Source of the DNA: CAWBJP01 sp963789165
GTDB taxonomy: Bacteria; Actinomycetota; Acidimicrobiia; IMCC26256; BP-133
Assembly (NCBI GenBank): GCA_963789165.1
Contig: CAWBJP010000009.1
Location: 1-64,000 of the forward strand
Length of the DNA stretch: 64,000 nucleotides
Direction: 5' to 3'
Below, piece by piece: positions 24,954 through 34,024 of the stretch. Position numbers and translations under genes: made by a program. The notes below the pieces were generated by a model. That model saw only the letters and a program-made list of their open reading frames with translations. It did no database searches and had not been told where the DNA came from. Numbering within the stretch: position 1 is the first letter of the stretch; each line of letters begins with the position of its first letter.

Positions 24954-27900
24954 GTGGCGTGGATGCGGATGATGGGTGGGGACTCGGTCGCCTACCACCA
25001 GGCGACGGTCATGGGCCGGGCCGACGACCATGCCGGCCAGGCCCTCGCCTACTACGCCTCGCGAGGTGAGACTCCGCTCGTCTGGGGCGGATCGGGAGCC
25101 GTTCGCCTCGGTCTGGCCGGCCGGGTGACCGAGGAGGAGTACGCGGCGATCTACGGCCCGGGCGGCGCCAAGCACCCGAGGACGGGTGCGCAGCTGGCCA
25201 CCACCCGCCGGCCGGGCATGGAGCTGGTCGTCTCCGCCCACAAATCGGTCGCCGAGTTGGGCGTGATCGGGCGGGCGGAGGACATGCACCGGATCATGGA
25301 CGCCGAGCGGGACGCCACCCTGGCCTATCTGGAGGCCGTCACCAGGGAGCGCGGCGGGCGGCGGGGCCGCCTGGCCATCTCCTCGCCGACGGGTGGGCTG
25401 GTCTACGCCCACACCCGTCACGCCACCTCCCGGGCCGGGGACCCCTGTCCTCACGACCACATCCTCCTGGCCAACGTGGTCGAGATGCTCGACGACTTTG
25501 GCGGCTGGAAGGCGGCCGACACCACGGTGTGGCGCGAGCAACTCCACGCCGCCACCGCCGTCGGCCGCATGGCCAGCGCCCGGGTGGCGGTCGAACTCGG
25601 TTACGCCATCGCTCCCGACCCCGGCCCGTCGGGCCGTCTCGGCCACTGGCGCATCGCCGGGATCCCCGACGACGTCCTCGACGTGCACTCAAAGCGGGCG
25701 GCCGAGATCGACGCCGCCGTCTCTGAACGGGGCTATTCGAGCTACGGGGCCCGCAACATCGCCGCTCGCGATACCCGCGACGTCAAGCGCCACACGCCCA
25801 TCGGGGAGCTGCTGCCCCGCTGGCACGAGGAACTGGCCGAGGTCGGCTGGTCCGTTCCCGACCTGGTCGCCGCTGTCGACCTCGCCGCTCAGGAGGCCGA
25901 GCTTCCCGACCCGCTCTCCGAACGGGAGGTCCTGGGTATTGCCCGGGAGGTGCTCGGCCCAGAAAGTCGCCTCTCGACGGAGAAGGTCTTTACTGCCGCC
26001 GACGTCGTCGTCACCGTCTCGCCGAGCCTGTTCGGCCGGCGGCTCGAGGAGCTGGCCACGGTCGTCGGCCGGGTCCTGGCCGCACCGGAGTCCGTCCCCC
26101 TCCTTCGGGTCCGCGGCGCCCGCCAGCAGGCCTACGCCACAGCCTCGGTCCTGGCCATCGAGTCCGCCATCGCCGAGGTCGTCGCCAAGGGGACGGCCAG
26201 CCTGGGCGCACCCACCGCGCCCGCCGCCCAAGTCGAACAGGCCATGCTCGGGGAGTCCATCCGCGTGGGGCGGTCGCTCACCGCAGGGCAGGAAGCGGCC
26301 GTCCGGGGCATCTGTACCGACGGACGTCGCGTCTCCCTCGTCCTCGGGGTGGCTGGCTCCGGCAAGACCACCGCCATCCGCTGCGTTGCCGAGGCATACG
26401 CCGCCGCCGGCTACCAGGTGATCGGCACCGCCACCTCAGGCCAGGCTGCCCGGACCCTCGGCCGCGAAGCCGGGATCGCTGGCAGCCGAACCCTGGCCTC
26501 GCTGCTCTGGCACATGGAACACCACACCCTCAATCTGACCGCCAGTCACGTCGTCGTCCTCGACGAAGCCGGAATGACCGACGACCCGGCCATGCTTCGG
26601 CTCCTGACCGCCGCCGACATCGCCAGAGCCAAGGTCGTCCTCGTGGGCGACCATCGGCAACTCGACGCCGTCGGCCCGGGCGGCGCGTTCCGAGCGGTCC
26701 TCAACCGCCACCACGGCCAGGTTCACGTCCTCTCCGAGAACGTCAGGCAACACGACCCCGGAGAGCGCCAAGCCCTGGCTGAGCTCCGGGCTGGCGACGT
26801 CGCCAAAGCCGTCGCCTGGTATGCCGAGCACGACCGCATCCGGATCGCCCCGGACCGCCACGAGGCGATGTGGGCAATGGTGGGCAGCTGGGCCGCCGAC
26901 GTCCTCGCCGGCAAGGACGCAGCCATGTACGCATGGCGGCGCACCAACGTGGACGATCTCAACTGCCTCGCTCGCGACCGCTGGGCCCTCGCCGGCCGCC
27001 TGCACGGACCTAACCTCGTCGCCAACGGCCGCCACTACGCCGCCGGTGACCTGGTCGTCACCCTCGCCCCTGCTGCGGGCGGCCAGGTCGTCACCAGCGA
27101 GCGCGGCGTCGTCGAAGCCGTCGACGTCCGCCACCGCTCACTGACCGTCCGCATGGGCGACGACCGCCTCGAACGCCTCGCCGGCGAGGAACTCGGCAAA
27201 GACCGCCTCGCCCACGGATACGCCATCACCATCCACCGTTCCCAAGCCTCAACCGTCGACATCGCCCACCGCCTCGAAGACGGCGGAGGCCGCTCACTCG
27301 CCTACGTCTCGATGAGCCGGGCCCGCGAGGCCAACACGGTCCACGTCGTCGCCGACGACCTGGACCAGGCCGTCGAAGACCTCACCGGCGACTGGTCAGC
27401 CGACCGCCGGGCCCGCTGGGCCATCGACTCCGGAACCCCCGCCACCCACCCCCTCGACGTCGAACGCCACCAGGCCGCCCCCGCCACCATCCGAGAAGCC
27501 CTCCGCCTCGCCCGCCTCGAAGCCCAACGGCAGGCGACCCAAGCTGCGATCCCACCAGACCGGGCACCAGAACTCCGCGCCGCGGAGATCCGTCTCGCGG
27601 CCCTCCAGCGATCCCGGCGCGACCTCGAAGCCGGCCGAGGCCGCTACGCCGACACCGCCCAAGGCGAGGCCGCCCGCGACCTCAACACCGCCCTCACCCG
27701 GCGCCAGGAAGCCGAACGCTTCGCCGAGACCGCCAATAGCCGCCGGATGCGCCGGAATTGGCGCCATAGCGCACATGAGTGGACCGACCGCGAAGCCAAA
27801 GCGCAGAAGGGCTATGACGAGGTCGTCGTGCCCGAGGCAGCGCGGCTCGATCACCAGATCGACGAGTTTGGTGATCGCGTGAAGCAGTTGCGTCGGATGG

Positions 27901-28100
27901 ACGAGGACCGGACTACCTGGCTACGAGAACACCCCGAGGCCACCTCTCAACTGAAAGCAATTGAGAGGGAACTGAACCCGCTCAGCGACATGCCGGAGAT
28001 CCACCAAGAACTGAGCCGACTCCTCGCCCCACGCCACGAGCCGGACCTCCAACGCGGCATCGAACATGGACCGGACCTCGGAATCGATATCGAGTTCTGA
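24954..28100 (+). CDS. MobF-type (TrwC/TraA-like) relaxase-helicase
   Basis: A 1048-residue two-part conjugative relaxase. The N-terminal TrwC domain has Tyr residues in SVAYHQ and ALAYYAS that could be nucleophiles, the SAHKSVAEL segment near residue 99, and a metal-binding HDH near residue 167 in a position where many relatives read HTH. The C-terminal part is a superfamily 1 helicase with GVAGSGKTT near residue 465, VVVLDEAGMTD near 532, VGDHRQLDAVG near 563 and YAITIHRSQAST near 756. The last 190 residues are charged coiled coil. It would nick oriT and unwind the transferred strand. The start is GTG; an in-frame ATG three codons on is an alternative. Confidence 0.9.
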   Translation: MAWMRMMGGDSVAYHQATVMGRADDHAGQALAYYASRGETPLVWGGSGAVRLGLAGRVTEEEYAAIYGPGGAKHPRTGAQLATTRRPGMELVVSAHKSVAELGVIGRAEDMHRIMDAERDATLAYLEAVTRERGGRRGRLAISSPTGGLVYAHTRHATSRAGDPCPHDHILLANVVEMLDDFGGWKAADTTVWREQLHAATAVGRMASARVAVELGYAIAPDPGPSGRLGHWRIAGIPDDVLDVHSKRAAEIDAAVSERGYSSYGARNIAARDTRDVKRHTPIGELLPRWHEELAEVGWSVPDLVAAVDLAAQEAELPDPLSEREVLGIAREVLGPESRLSTEKVFTAADVVVTVSPSLFGRRLEELATVVGRVLAAPESVPLLRVRGARQQAYATASVLAIESAIAEVVAKGTASLGAPTAPAAQVEQAMLGESIRVGRSLTAGQEAAVRGICTDGRRVSLVLGVAGSGKTTAIRCVAEAYAAAGYQVIGTATSGQAARTLGREAGIAGSRTLASLLWHMEHHTLNLTASHVVVLDEAGMTDDPAMLRLLTAADIARAKVVLVGDHRQLDAVGPGGAFRAVLNRHHGQVHVLSENVRQHDPGERQALAELRAGDVAKAVAWYAEHDRIRIAPDRHEAMWAMVGSWAADVLAGKDAAMYAWRRTNVDDLNCLARDRWALAGRLHGPNLVANGRHYAAGDLVVTLAPAAGGQVVTSERGVVEAVDVRHRSLTVRMGDDRLERLAGEELGKDRLAHGYAITIHRSQASTVDIAHRLEDGGGRSLAYVSMSRAREANTVHVVADDLDQAVEDLTGDWSADRRARWAIDSGTPATHPLDVERHQAAPATIREALRLARLEAQRQATQAAIPPDRAPELRAAEIRLAALQRSRRDLEAGRGRYADTAQGEAARDLNTALTRRQEAERFAETANSRRMRRNWRHSAHEWTDREAKAQKGYDEVVVPEAARLDHQIDEFGDRVKQLRRMDEDRTTWLREHPEATSQLKAIERELNPLSDMPEIHQELSRLLAPRHEPDLQRGIEHGPDLGIDIEF

Positions 28101-28433
28101 TCTCACTCGGCCTCCGTGGCCACTACGAACTGCCCGCCTGTGGCCATCGAGACCTGCCCGGCGACGGCGACGTCGCCACGTAAGTGATCGGACACATGCA
28201 CGGCCCGGTCGGGCTGGAACCGTCTGGGTACGACACGTAGGCGTTCGCCGCGACTGCCAGTGTTGGGGAGGGCGCGCTGTTGTTATGAGCGGTCTTCTCC
28301 GGAGACGCCGGAGGCACCCGAGCCGGCGTTCTGCCCGCTCACGAAGCACGGGCCAGGTAGTGATTGACTCCCAACGGTGCGAGAATCGGCGTGCCGCGCT
28401 GTGAGGCGTTGGCGACGACGAGAGGGGGGCGCC
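28101..28433. other. Intergenic stretch, no gene seen
   Basis: There is no convincing ORF. A CCGGAGACGCCGG inverted repeat near 28300 could end relaxase transcription, although no T run follows. A TTGACT hexamer near 28363 might serve the cupredoxin gene, without a good -10 partner. Confidence 0.35.
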
Positions 28434-29606
28434 ATGCGGAGCGTGCAGCGCGGATTGGCGGGGATGAGCCTGGCCGCGATGGCCACCGTGGCGGGATTCT
28501 CGGTGGTGACGAGACCGGCCGTAGCCGACGACATGACGTCGAGCACGACGGACATGCCGATGGACATGGGTATGACGACGGGCACGACCTGCGCCTGGGG
28601 AGTCTCGCTGTCCATCTCGGCCCAGGACGGTAGCTTCGACAAGGATTGTCTGGCCGCCCCACCGGGTGAGACGTTCACCATCTCATTGGAGAACGAGGAA
28701 CCCATCGCCCACAACATCGCGATTCTCCCCAGCCATGACTCCAGCGAGGTGCTGTTCCGGGGAGAAGCCATCACCGGCCCCGGCTCCATCACCTATTCCG
28801 TGGGGCCATTGTCTTTGGGGCGCTACCACTTCCATTGCGAGATGCATCCGACGACGATGATGGGCACCTTCGCCCTCGGGGGACCGGCAGCCTTCACATC
28901 GCCGGGCGGCATGATGCTGATGTCATCGCCCCCGGGCAGGATGCCTCGGGCCGGCGCATCAACGACCGATGAAGGTGCCGGCCCGATCCGGACCTTTGCC
29001 CTGGTGACAGGGATCGGTCTGGTGTGTGCCGGAGGGTTGTTCCTGGCCGGCCGGTCGCGCCGGAGAATGCGCCGGACAGAGGTTCAGACCGAGGGAGCGG
29101 ACGTGCCACCCGCCGCCACCGCGTCCGACACGGATGTGGGACGTCGCCAGCTCGTCAAGCTGGGCACGGCCGGGGTGGCAGGTGCAGTGTTTGCGAAGCT
29201 GGCCACATCCGGACCCCCCGCAGGCGCGAGTGCGCGACTTGGCGGGATCCACATCTCCGTGCTGACCCAGCTGGTCAGCCCGGAGGCGTTCAAAGGCTTC
29301 CCTCACCACTGGACGCTGACCGTGTACGGACCCGACAACGACCTCAACGGCATGGGGTGGGGCGGTGCCACCGACCTCAAGACGGCACAGGACGTCTTCA
29401 ACTCGAAGATGCTTCCTTGCATCTACTCCCTGACCGGTGCAGTGGAAGGTGACCTCGTCAAGGTGTCGGGCCTCATGTTGTTCTCTGGGGCCCCGGACCA
29501 GGGCCTGCCACTCACCTTTGAAGGCAACTTGAAGACCGGCGCCTTGCACGTGAACGCCTACAACACGTCTGACTTCGAAGGTACGGGGGTCGTCGCTCGC
29601 ATCTGA
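28434..29606 (+). CDS. Cupredoxin-domain membrane protein fused to an internal Tat-signal segment
   Basis: A 390-residue exported protein starting at the ATG at 28434 with an AGGGGGG site. A signal peptide ends near residue 31, and a Met/Asp/Thr-rich linker follows. Residues 45-140 are a cupredoxin domain whose C-terminal type-1 copper loop is GRYHFHCEMHPTTMMGTF (Cys, His, Met), with an upstream ligand His in AHNIAIL. A transmembrane helix lies near 184-205, followed by basic residues. At residue 235 a twin-arginine-like motif (GRRQLVKLG plus a hydrophobic stretch) begins a second part with an unrecognised domain of about 125 residues. The layout looks like two exported proteins fused in one frame. 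It is cargo of the mobile element. Confidence 0.7.
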   Translation: MRSVQRGLAGMSLAAMATVAGFSVVTRPAVADDMTSSTTDMPMDMGMTTGTTCAWGVSLSISAQDGSFDKDCLAAPPGETFTISLENEEPIAHNIAILPSHDSSEVLFRGEAITGPGSITYSVGPLSLGRYHFHCEMHPTTMMGTFALGGPAAFTSPGGMMLMSSPPGRMPRAGASTTDEGAGPIRTFALVTGIGLVCAGGLFLAGRSRRRMRRTEVQTEGADVPPAATASDTDVGRRQLVKLGTAGVAGAVFAKLATSGPPAGASARLGGIHISVLTQLVSPEAFKGFPHHWTLTVYGPDNDLNGMGWGGATDLKTAQDVFNSKMLPCIYSLTGAVEGDLVKVSGLMLFSGAPDQGLPLTFEGNLKTGALHVNAYNTSDFEGTGVVARI

Positions 29607-30083
29607 CTCCGTGCGAGCCGCATCATCGGCGATCTGCGTGGCTTCAAGCCGGGGGCAGCACAACCCTGAGATCCATTCTCGGTGCCGGCCGTCACCGGGA
29701 ACCCAATGGCCACGTCCGGAAATTCGTGCTCGCCACGAGACCCCGCTCTCCACCGCCACTCCCGCCCGGCGGGTCGTTAGCGTCGTCCGGCGGCCCGCTA
29801 CGACCGCTGAGGAGCTCGCCCCGGCGCGAGCCGTTCCGCCCCCGCCCGGCCGCTAGCCGGAGCCGGTGACCCGGCTGGTGCAGTCGCAGCGGGAACCGTC
29901 CGTGCTCGTTGCGGCATTGCATGTGTTGTGTGGTGGCGACAGAGCCGGTGGAGGAGGCGGGGCGGAGCCCGTACCATGCGTGGCGGTGAGGGAGAGAACC
30001 GGCGTCGACCTGCCGGCCGGCGATCCCGCCGGCCTCGGGGGTCCGCGTCCGCCTTCCCATGAGCTTGCCCCGGTGGTCGCCTA
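29607..30083. other. Intergenic stretch, no supported gene
   Basis: No ORF is convincing. A short ORF at 29866-30084 ends in TAATG overlapping the next start, but its composition looks random and it has no domain. It could at most be a leader. Confidence 0.35.
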
Positions 30084-33000
30084 ATGGGCCGGGGCGTTGC
30101 TGTCGTCATGTTCACCGACCTGGTCGGCTCAACCGAGCTGCGCAGCCGGCTCGGGGACACGGCGGCCGAGGAGGTGCGCCGCCGCCACGACGATCGGTTG
30201 GCGAAGGCGGTCGCCGAACATGATGGTCGGGTTGTCAAAGGCCTCGGCGACGGCATTATGGCCACCTTCGCCGGGGCGGCCGACGCGGTGGGGGCGGCGG
30301 TGGCGATCCAGCAGGCCATCGACCGGCACAACCGGACGGCCAAGTCGGCCGTTCCGCTCGAGGTCCGGATTGGCCTGTCGGCCGGCGACGTGAGCTTCGA
30401 GGACGACGACGTCCACGGCACGCCGGTCGTCGAGGCATCGCGGCTGTGTGGCGCCGCGGCCGGCGGGGAGATCCTGGCCGCGGATCTGGTGAGGGCGTTG
30501 GCGGGATCGGCGACGGAGGCCGGCTTCGCAGCCGTTGGCCCGCTGGAGCTGAAGGGATTGGCCCAGCCAGTTCAGGCAGTGCGGGTCGCCTGGGAGCCGC
30601 TGCCGGTTTCGGCCGTTCCGATGCCGGGGCTGCTCACCAACGTCGGGCGGATCTTCGTCGGCCGCGACGATGAATTCGAGCGGCTCGGGCAGCTGTGGAA
30701 GGAGGCGGCGGCGGGGGAGCGACGCATCGCGCTGCTGGCCGGCGAGCCAGGGGTGGGCAAGACTCGCCTGGCCGCCGAAGTTGCCGAAGCGGCTCACGAA
30801 GCTGGGGCGGTGGTTCTGGCCGGCCGCTGCGACGAGGACCTCGGGGTTCCCTTTCAGCCGTTCGTCGAGGCGTTGCACCACTATTCCGCCCACGCCTCGG
30901 AGCCTCGGCTCGGCCGATACGGCGGGGAACTGACCCGTCTTGTGCCCGAGCTGGCCGCCAAGGTTCCGGGCCTGGCCGAGCCTTTGCGTTCCGACCCGGA
31001 GACGGAGCGTTATCGACTGTTCGATGCGGTGGCCGCCTGCCTAGGAGAAGTGTCGGCGGACGACCCGGTTCTGCTCGTCCTCGACGACGTCCACTGGGCC
31101 GCCAAGCCGACACTGTTGCTCCTGCGTCACATCCTGCGTTCCGCCGAACCGCTGCGCCTCCTTGTCGTGGCGACGTACCGCGATAGCGAAGTCGGTCGTG
31201 GTCATCCTCTGGCCGAGCTCCTGGCCGACCTGCGCCGGGTCGAAGGTGTCGAGCGCTTCCCCCTGACCGGGCTCGACCAGGCCGGTGTGGCGGCCTTCAT
31301 CGAGGCGGCTGCCGGCCACGCCCTGTCGGAGAACGACGAGGGATTCCCTAGGGCGGTGTGGACTGAGACCGAGGGGAACCCCTTCTTCGTGGTCGAGGTG
31401 CTCCGCCACCTGGCCGAGACGGGCGGGGTCGAACAGCGCGACGGGCGATGGGTGATGAGCGGCCCCGTGGAGCACCTGGGGATCCCGGAAGGGGTGCGCG
31501 ACGTGGTGGGCCGGCGCCTCTCCCGGCTCTCCGACGCTGCCAATCGGGCCCTCTGGGTTGCGTCCATGGTGGGCCTTGAGTTCGACCCGGCCGTCGTTCG
31601 GATGGCCGGCGACCTGAGCGACGAGGCTCTGTTCTCTTCGATGGAGGAAGCGATCGGCGCCCGGCTCGTCTCCGAGGCCGGAAGCCGGTACCGCTTCAGC
31701 CATGCGCTGGTGAGGGCCACCCTCTACGACGAGATGACCGCCGCCCGTCGGGTCGCTCTGCACCGTAAGGTGGCCGAGGCCATCGAGGCGATCCATGCAG
31801 GCGCCCTCGACGACCACCTGCCGGCCCTGGCCCATCACTGGGCGCGGGCCAGCGCACCGGCGGCCGAGACGGCCCGCGCCGTCGACTACGCAACTCGGGC
31901 GGGGGACAGGGCCCTGGCTCAGCTGGCCCACGACGAGGCCGGGGCATACTACCGCCAAGCCCTTGAGTTGCTCGACGCCTCGGACGCCCCGAGGGAACAC
32001 CAGCAGACGCAGCTCCTGATCTCCCTGGGGGAGGCCCAACGCCGAGCCGGTGATCCGGTTCATCGGGAGACTCTTCTGCATGCCTCGCAGCTGGCCGCCG
32101 AGCAGGGTGATGCCGATGCCCTGGCCCGGGCGGCATTGGCCAATAGCCGGGGCATGTTCGGCAGTTCGGCCGGCGAGGTCGATCACGAGCGCGTGGCGGC
32201 GCTCGAAGCCGCGCTGGAGGCGGCCGGAGACCACGACACCCCGACCCGGGCCCGGCTGCTCGCCGCCCTCGGACAGGAGCTCACGTTCGCGGGCGACCGG
32301 GAGCAACGCGTCCGTCTGGCCGACGAGGCCCTGGCCATCGCCCGGCGCTGCGGGCATGTCGCCACCCTCGCCCACGTTCTGCTCCAACGTTTCTTCACAA
32401 TCCTCCCCGGACAGCCCGGAGAGGCGGCAGCCATCACTGAGGAGCTCCTTCCGCTATCCGAGCGCCTGGGTGACCCGGTCGTCACCGCCCTTGCCTTTCT
32501 GCTTCGCTTCCGAACCCTGGCCGAGTCAGGGGACATGGACGAGGCGGACCGCCACCTGAGGGAGGCCCAGCACCTGACCGTAGAGCTGGGCCAGCCCACG
32601 CTGCGGTGGGTGGTGGGGCTGTCCGTGACAGGCCGCACGATCCTCGCCGGGGACCTCGAAGAGGGCGAGCATCGCGCCCGCGCCGGTTGCGAGCTGGGAC
32701 TGGCCGCCGGCCAGCACGATGCCTCCACCTTCTTCGCAACGCACCTGTTCCTCATCCGCTATCAACAGGGTCGGCTTGGCGAATTCGAAGAGCGCCTCGC
32801 AGCCCTCATGGCCGCTCTCCCCGGCGTTCCCGGCCTTCGGATCTACATGGCGCTGCTCCTCTGTGAGCTCGACCGGCGCGACGACGCCATCGAGTACTAC
32901 CAACCGCTGGCCATGGAGAACTTCACCACACTCCCGGTGGACAGTACGTGGCTGCTGGCCATTACGAACTGCGCCACCGTGTGCGCTTACGTAGGCGATA

Positions 33001-33359
33001 CCGCCAGGGCCCACGTGATCTACGACCTGCTCGCCCCGTATGAGAACCAGATCGTCGTCACCGCCGCGGGAATGCCGGGCGCAATCGCCCACTACCTGGC
33101 TCTGTTGGCCACAACGATCGGCGACTTCGACGAGGCGGGGCGGCGTTTCAGCGTTGCCGTCGGTACCTACGAGCGCATCGGCGCTCCCACCTGGCTGGCC
33201 CGCACCCGCCTCGACTGGGCCCACATGTTGCTCACCCGCCGCCGACCCGGCGACACCGAGCGGGCCCGGGAGCTGCTCGGCCAGGCGCTCACCGCCGCCC
33301 GACTGCTCGGCCTCCAGAACGTCGAGCGGCGAGCACTCGAGCTCCTGTCATCACAGTGA
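30084..33359 (+). CDS. Class III cyclase-domain/AAA STAND ATPase regulator (element cargo)
   Basis: A 1091-residue protein with the same architecture as 16809-19994. The cyclase homology domain covers residues 5-175 (VVMFTDLVGSTEL and KGLGDGIMATF), the AAA/STAND ATPase has GEPGVGKTR near 222 and LLVLDDVHWAA near 333, and long TPR-like helices end in TERARELLGQALTAARL. No HTH is visible. It begins MGRGVAVVMFTD, so the cyclase strand starts almost at once and the start is well placed. It is the last gene before the right attachment site. Why a mobile element should carry such a sensor is unknown; control of element or host genes is possible. Confidence 0.82.
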   Translation: MGRGVAVVMFTDLVGSTELRSRLGDTAAEEVRRRHDDRLAKAVAEHDGRVVKGLGDGIMATFAGAADAVGAAVAIQQAIDRHNRTAKSAVPLEVRIGLSAGDVSFEDDDVHGTPVVEASRLCGAAAGGEILAADLVRALAGSATEAGFAAVGPLELKGLAQPVQAVRVAWEPLPVSAVPMPGLLTNVGRIFVGRDDEFERLGQLWKEAAAGERRIALLAGEPGVGKTRLAAEVAEAAHEAGAVVLAGRCDEDLGVPFQPFVEALHHYSAHASEPRLGRYGGELTRLVPELAAKVPGLAEPLRSDPETERYRLFDAVAACLGEVSADDPVLLVLDDVHWAAKPTLLLLRHILRSAEPLRLLVVATYRDSEVGRGHPLAELLADLRRVEGVERFPLTGLDQAGVAAFIEAAAGHALSENDEGFPRAVWTETEGNPFFVVEVLRHLAETGGVEQRDGRWVMSGPVEHLGIPEGVRDVVGRRLSRLSDAANRALWVASMVGLEFDPAVVRMAGDLSDEALFSSMEEAIGARLVSEAGSRYRFSHALVRATLYDEMTAARRVALHRKVAEAIEAIHAGALDDHLPALAHHWARASAPAAETARAVDYATRAGDRALAQLAHDEAGAYYRQALELLDASDAPREHQQTQLLISLGEAQRRAGDPVHRETLLHASQLAAEQGDADALARAALANSRGMFGSSAGEVDHERVAALEAALEAAGDHDTPTRARLLAALGQELTFAGDREQRVRLADEALAIARRCGHVATLAHVLLQRFFTILPGQPGEAAAITEELLPLSERLGDPVVTALAFLLRFRTLAESGDMDEADRHLREAQHLTVELGQPTLRWVVGLSVTGRTILAGDLEEGEHRARAGCELGLAAGQHDASTFFATHLFLIRYQQGRLGEFEERLAALMAALPGVPGLRIYMALLLCELDRRDDAIEYYQPLAMENFTTLPVDSTWLLAITNCATVCAYVGDTARAHVIYDLLAPYENQIVVTAAGMPGAIAHYLALLATTIGDFDEAGRRFSVAVGTYERIGAPTWLARTRLDWAHMLLTRRRPGDTERARELLGQALTAARLLGLQNVERRALELLSSQ

Positions 33360-33870
33360 GAGCAGTCCTCCGAGCCGCGCGCCGAAATCGGCGCTCGGGG
33401 GCGGGTGGGTACCGATCCCGAACTCGCATAACCGCTCATCGCCGCCGCCGATAATCCCGGGCTCCAGTCAGCCGCTGACTCGGGAGCGACCCGCGCAAAT
33501 AGCCGGGACTGTGCTCGGGAGCAGCGGCCGTCGCCGCTCGCGCTCCGTGGTGGCGGCAGTTGGGCGGAAGGCCACCACTAGGCAGTTGGCGGCCAGTCGC
33601 ATCGAGGCCTCGTGTGGCCTCGGACTCAACTCGCCACGCTGGGTGGGGCGATCCTCGTTCGGACGCACGCCCTCGCGTGGGGCGCGTCCGACCCGATTCC
33701 GCACCCCTTTCGCCACCCCAGGATTTCCGCTCGCACCCCATCCGCACCCCAGAATCCGGGTCGTTGCCGGACACTCCCGGGCACCGGCGGTTGCTGGTTG
33801 GCGCGGTCTGATCGGACCCGAAAACAGGTGCTGACCAGGGCATTCATACGAACGCGCCTGGTCAGCGGGG
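33360..33870. promoter_or_regulatory. Right element end with CGCACCCC repeats
   Basis: No gene is seen in this 511-base stretch. The tandem CGCACCCC pair at 33732-33752 matches the left-end copy (20143-20163) at 20 of 21 positions. A related, slightly diverged pair lies at 33700-33721. An inverted CTGACCAG/CTGGTCAG pair flanks 33831-33865 just before the attachment repeat. The arrangement fits integrase arm sites, by inference. Confidence 0.5.
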
Positions 33871-33932
33871 GCGGAGGGAGTGGGATTTGAACCCACGGAG
33901 CCCGGAGGCTCAACGGTTTTCGAGACCGTCCG
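33871..33932 (-). repeat. Right attachment site: 62-bp repeat within intact tRNA-Ser
   Basis: Identical over 62 bases to 20004-20065. It spans the tRNA 3' end through the anticodon arm, and the remaining 5' part of the gene follows without interruption, so this side restores a complete tRNA. Confidence 0.9.
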
Positions 33933-33956
33933 ATTCGGCCACTCTCGCATCCCTCC
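33872..33956 (-). tRNA. tRNA-Ser (anticodon CGA)
   Basis: An 85-nt class II tRNA. The acceptor strands GGAGGGA and TCCCTCC pair fully with discriminator G. The anticodon stem ACGGT/ACCGT closes a loop CTCGAAA with anticodon CGA, which reads UCG. A long variable arm typical of serine tRNA and a T arm with GGTTCAAATCC follow. No CCA is encoded. It hosts the integrated element in its 3' part. Confidence 0.95.
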
Positions 33957-34024
33957 GGGCGGGGAGTGTATCGGCGCTCACGATCACGGGACTTGGTCAC
34001 TACGTCCTACCAGGACCCGGTCGA

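Larger units (their letters stand above)
20004..33932. mobile_element. Integrative mobilizable element in tRNA-Ser(CGA)
   Basis: An exact 62-bp direct repeat of the 3' part of the tRNA-Ser(CGA) gene bounds a 13.9-kb block with its own tyrosine integrase, excisionase-like protein, relaxase and cargo. The intact tRNA is at the right boundary, and the left copy (20004-20065) lacks the 5' part. This is the expected outcome when an element integrates into the tRNA 3' end and rebuilds the gene with its own copy. The relaxase implies transfer. The lack of any FtsK/TraB pump, coupling protein or type IV secretion gene suggests mobilisation by a helper. Confidence 0.88.

Noticed and set aside
28123..28317. 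A 64-codon minus-strand ORF downstream of the relaxase gene.
   Set aside because: There is no start signal, no recognisable domain and no neighbour on that strand.
29866..30084. A 72-codon ORF ending in TAATG at the cyclase/ATPase start.
   Set aside because: Composition looks random, there is no domain or export signal, and no ribosome site was found.
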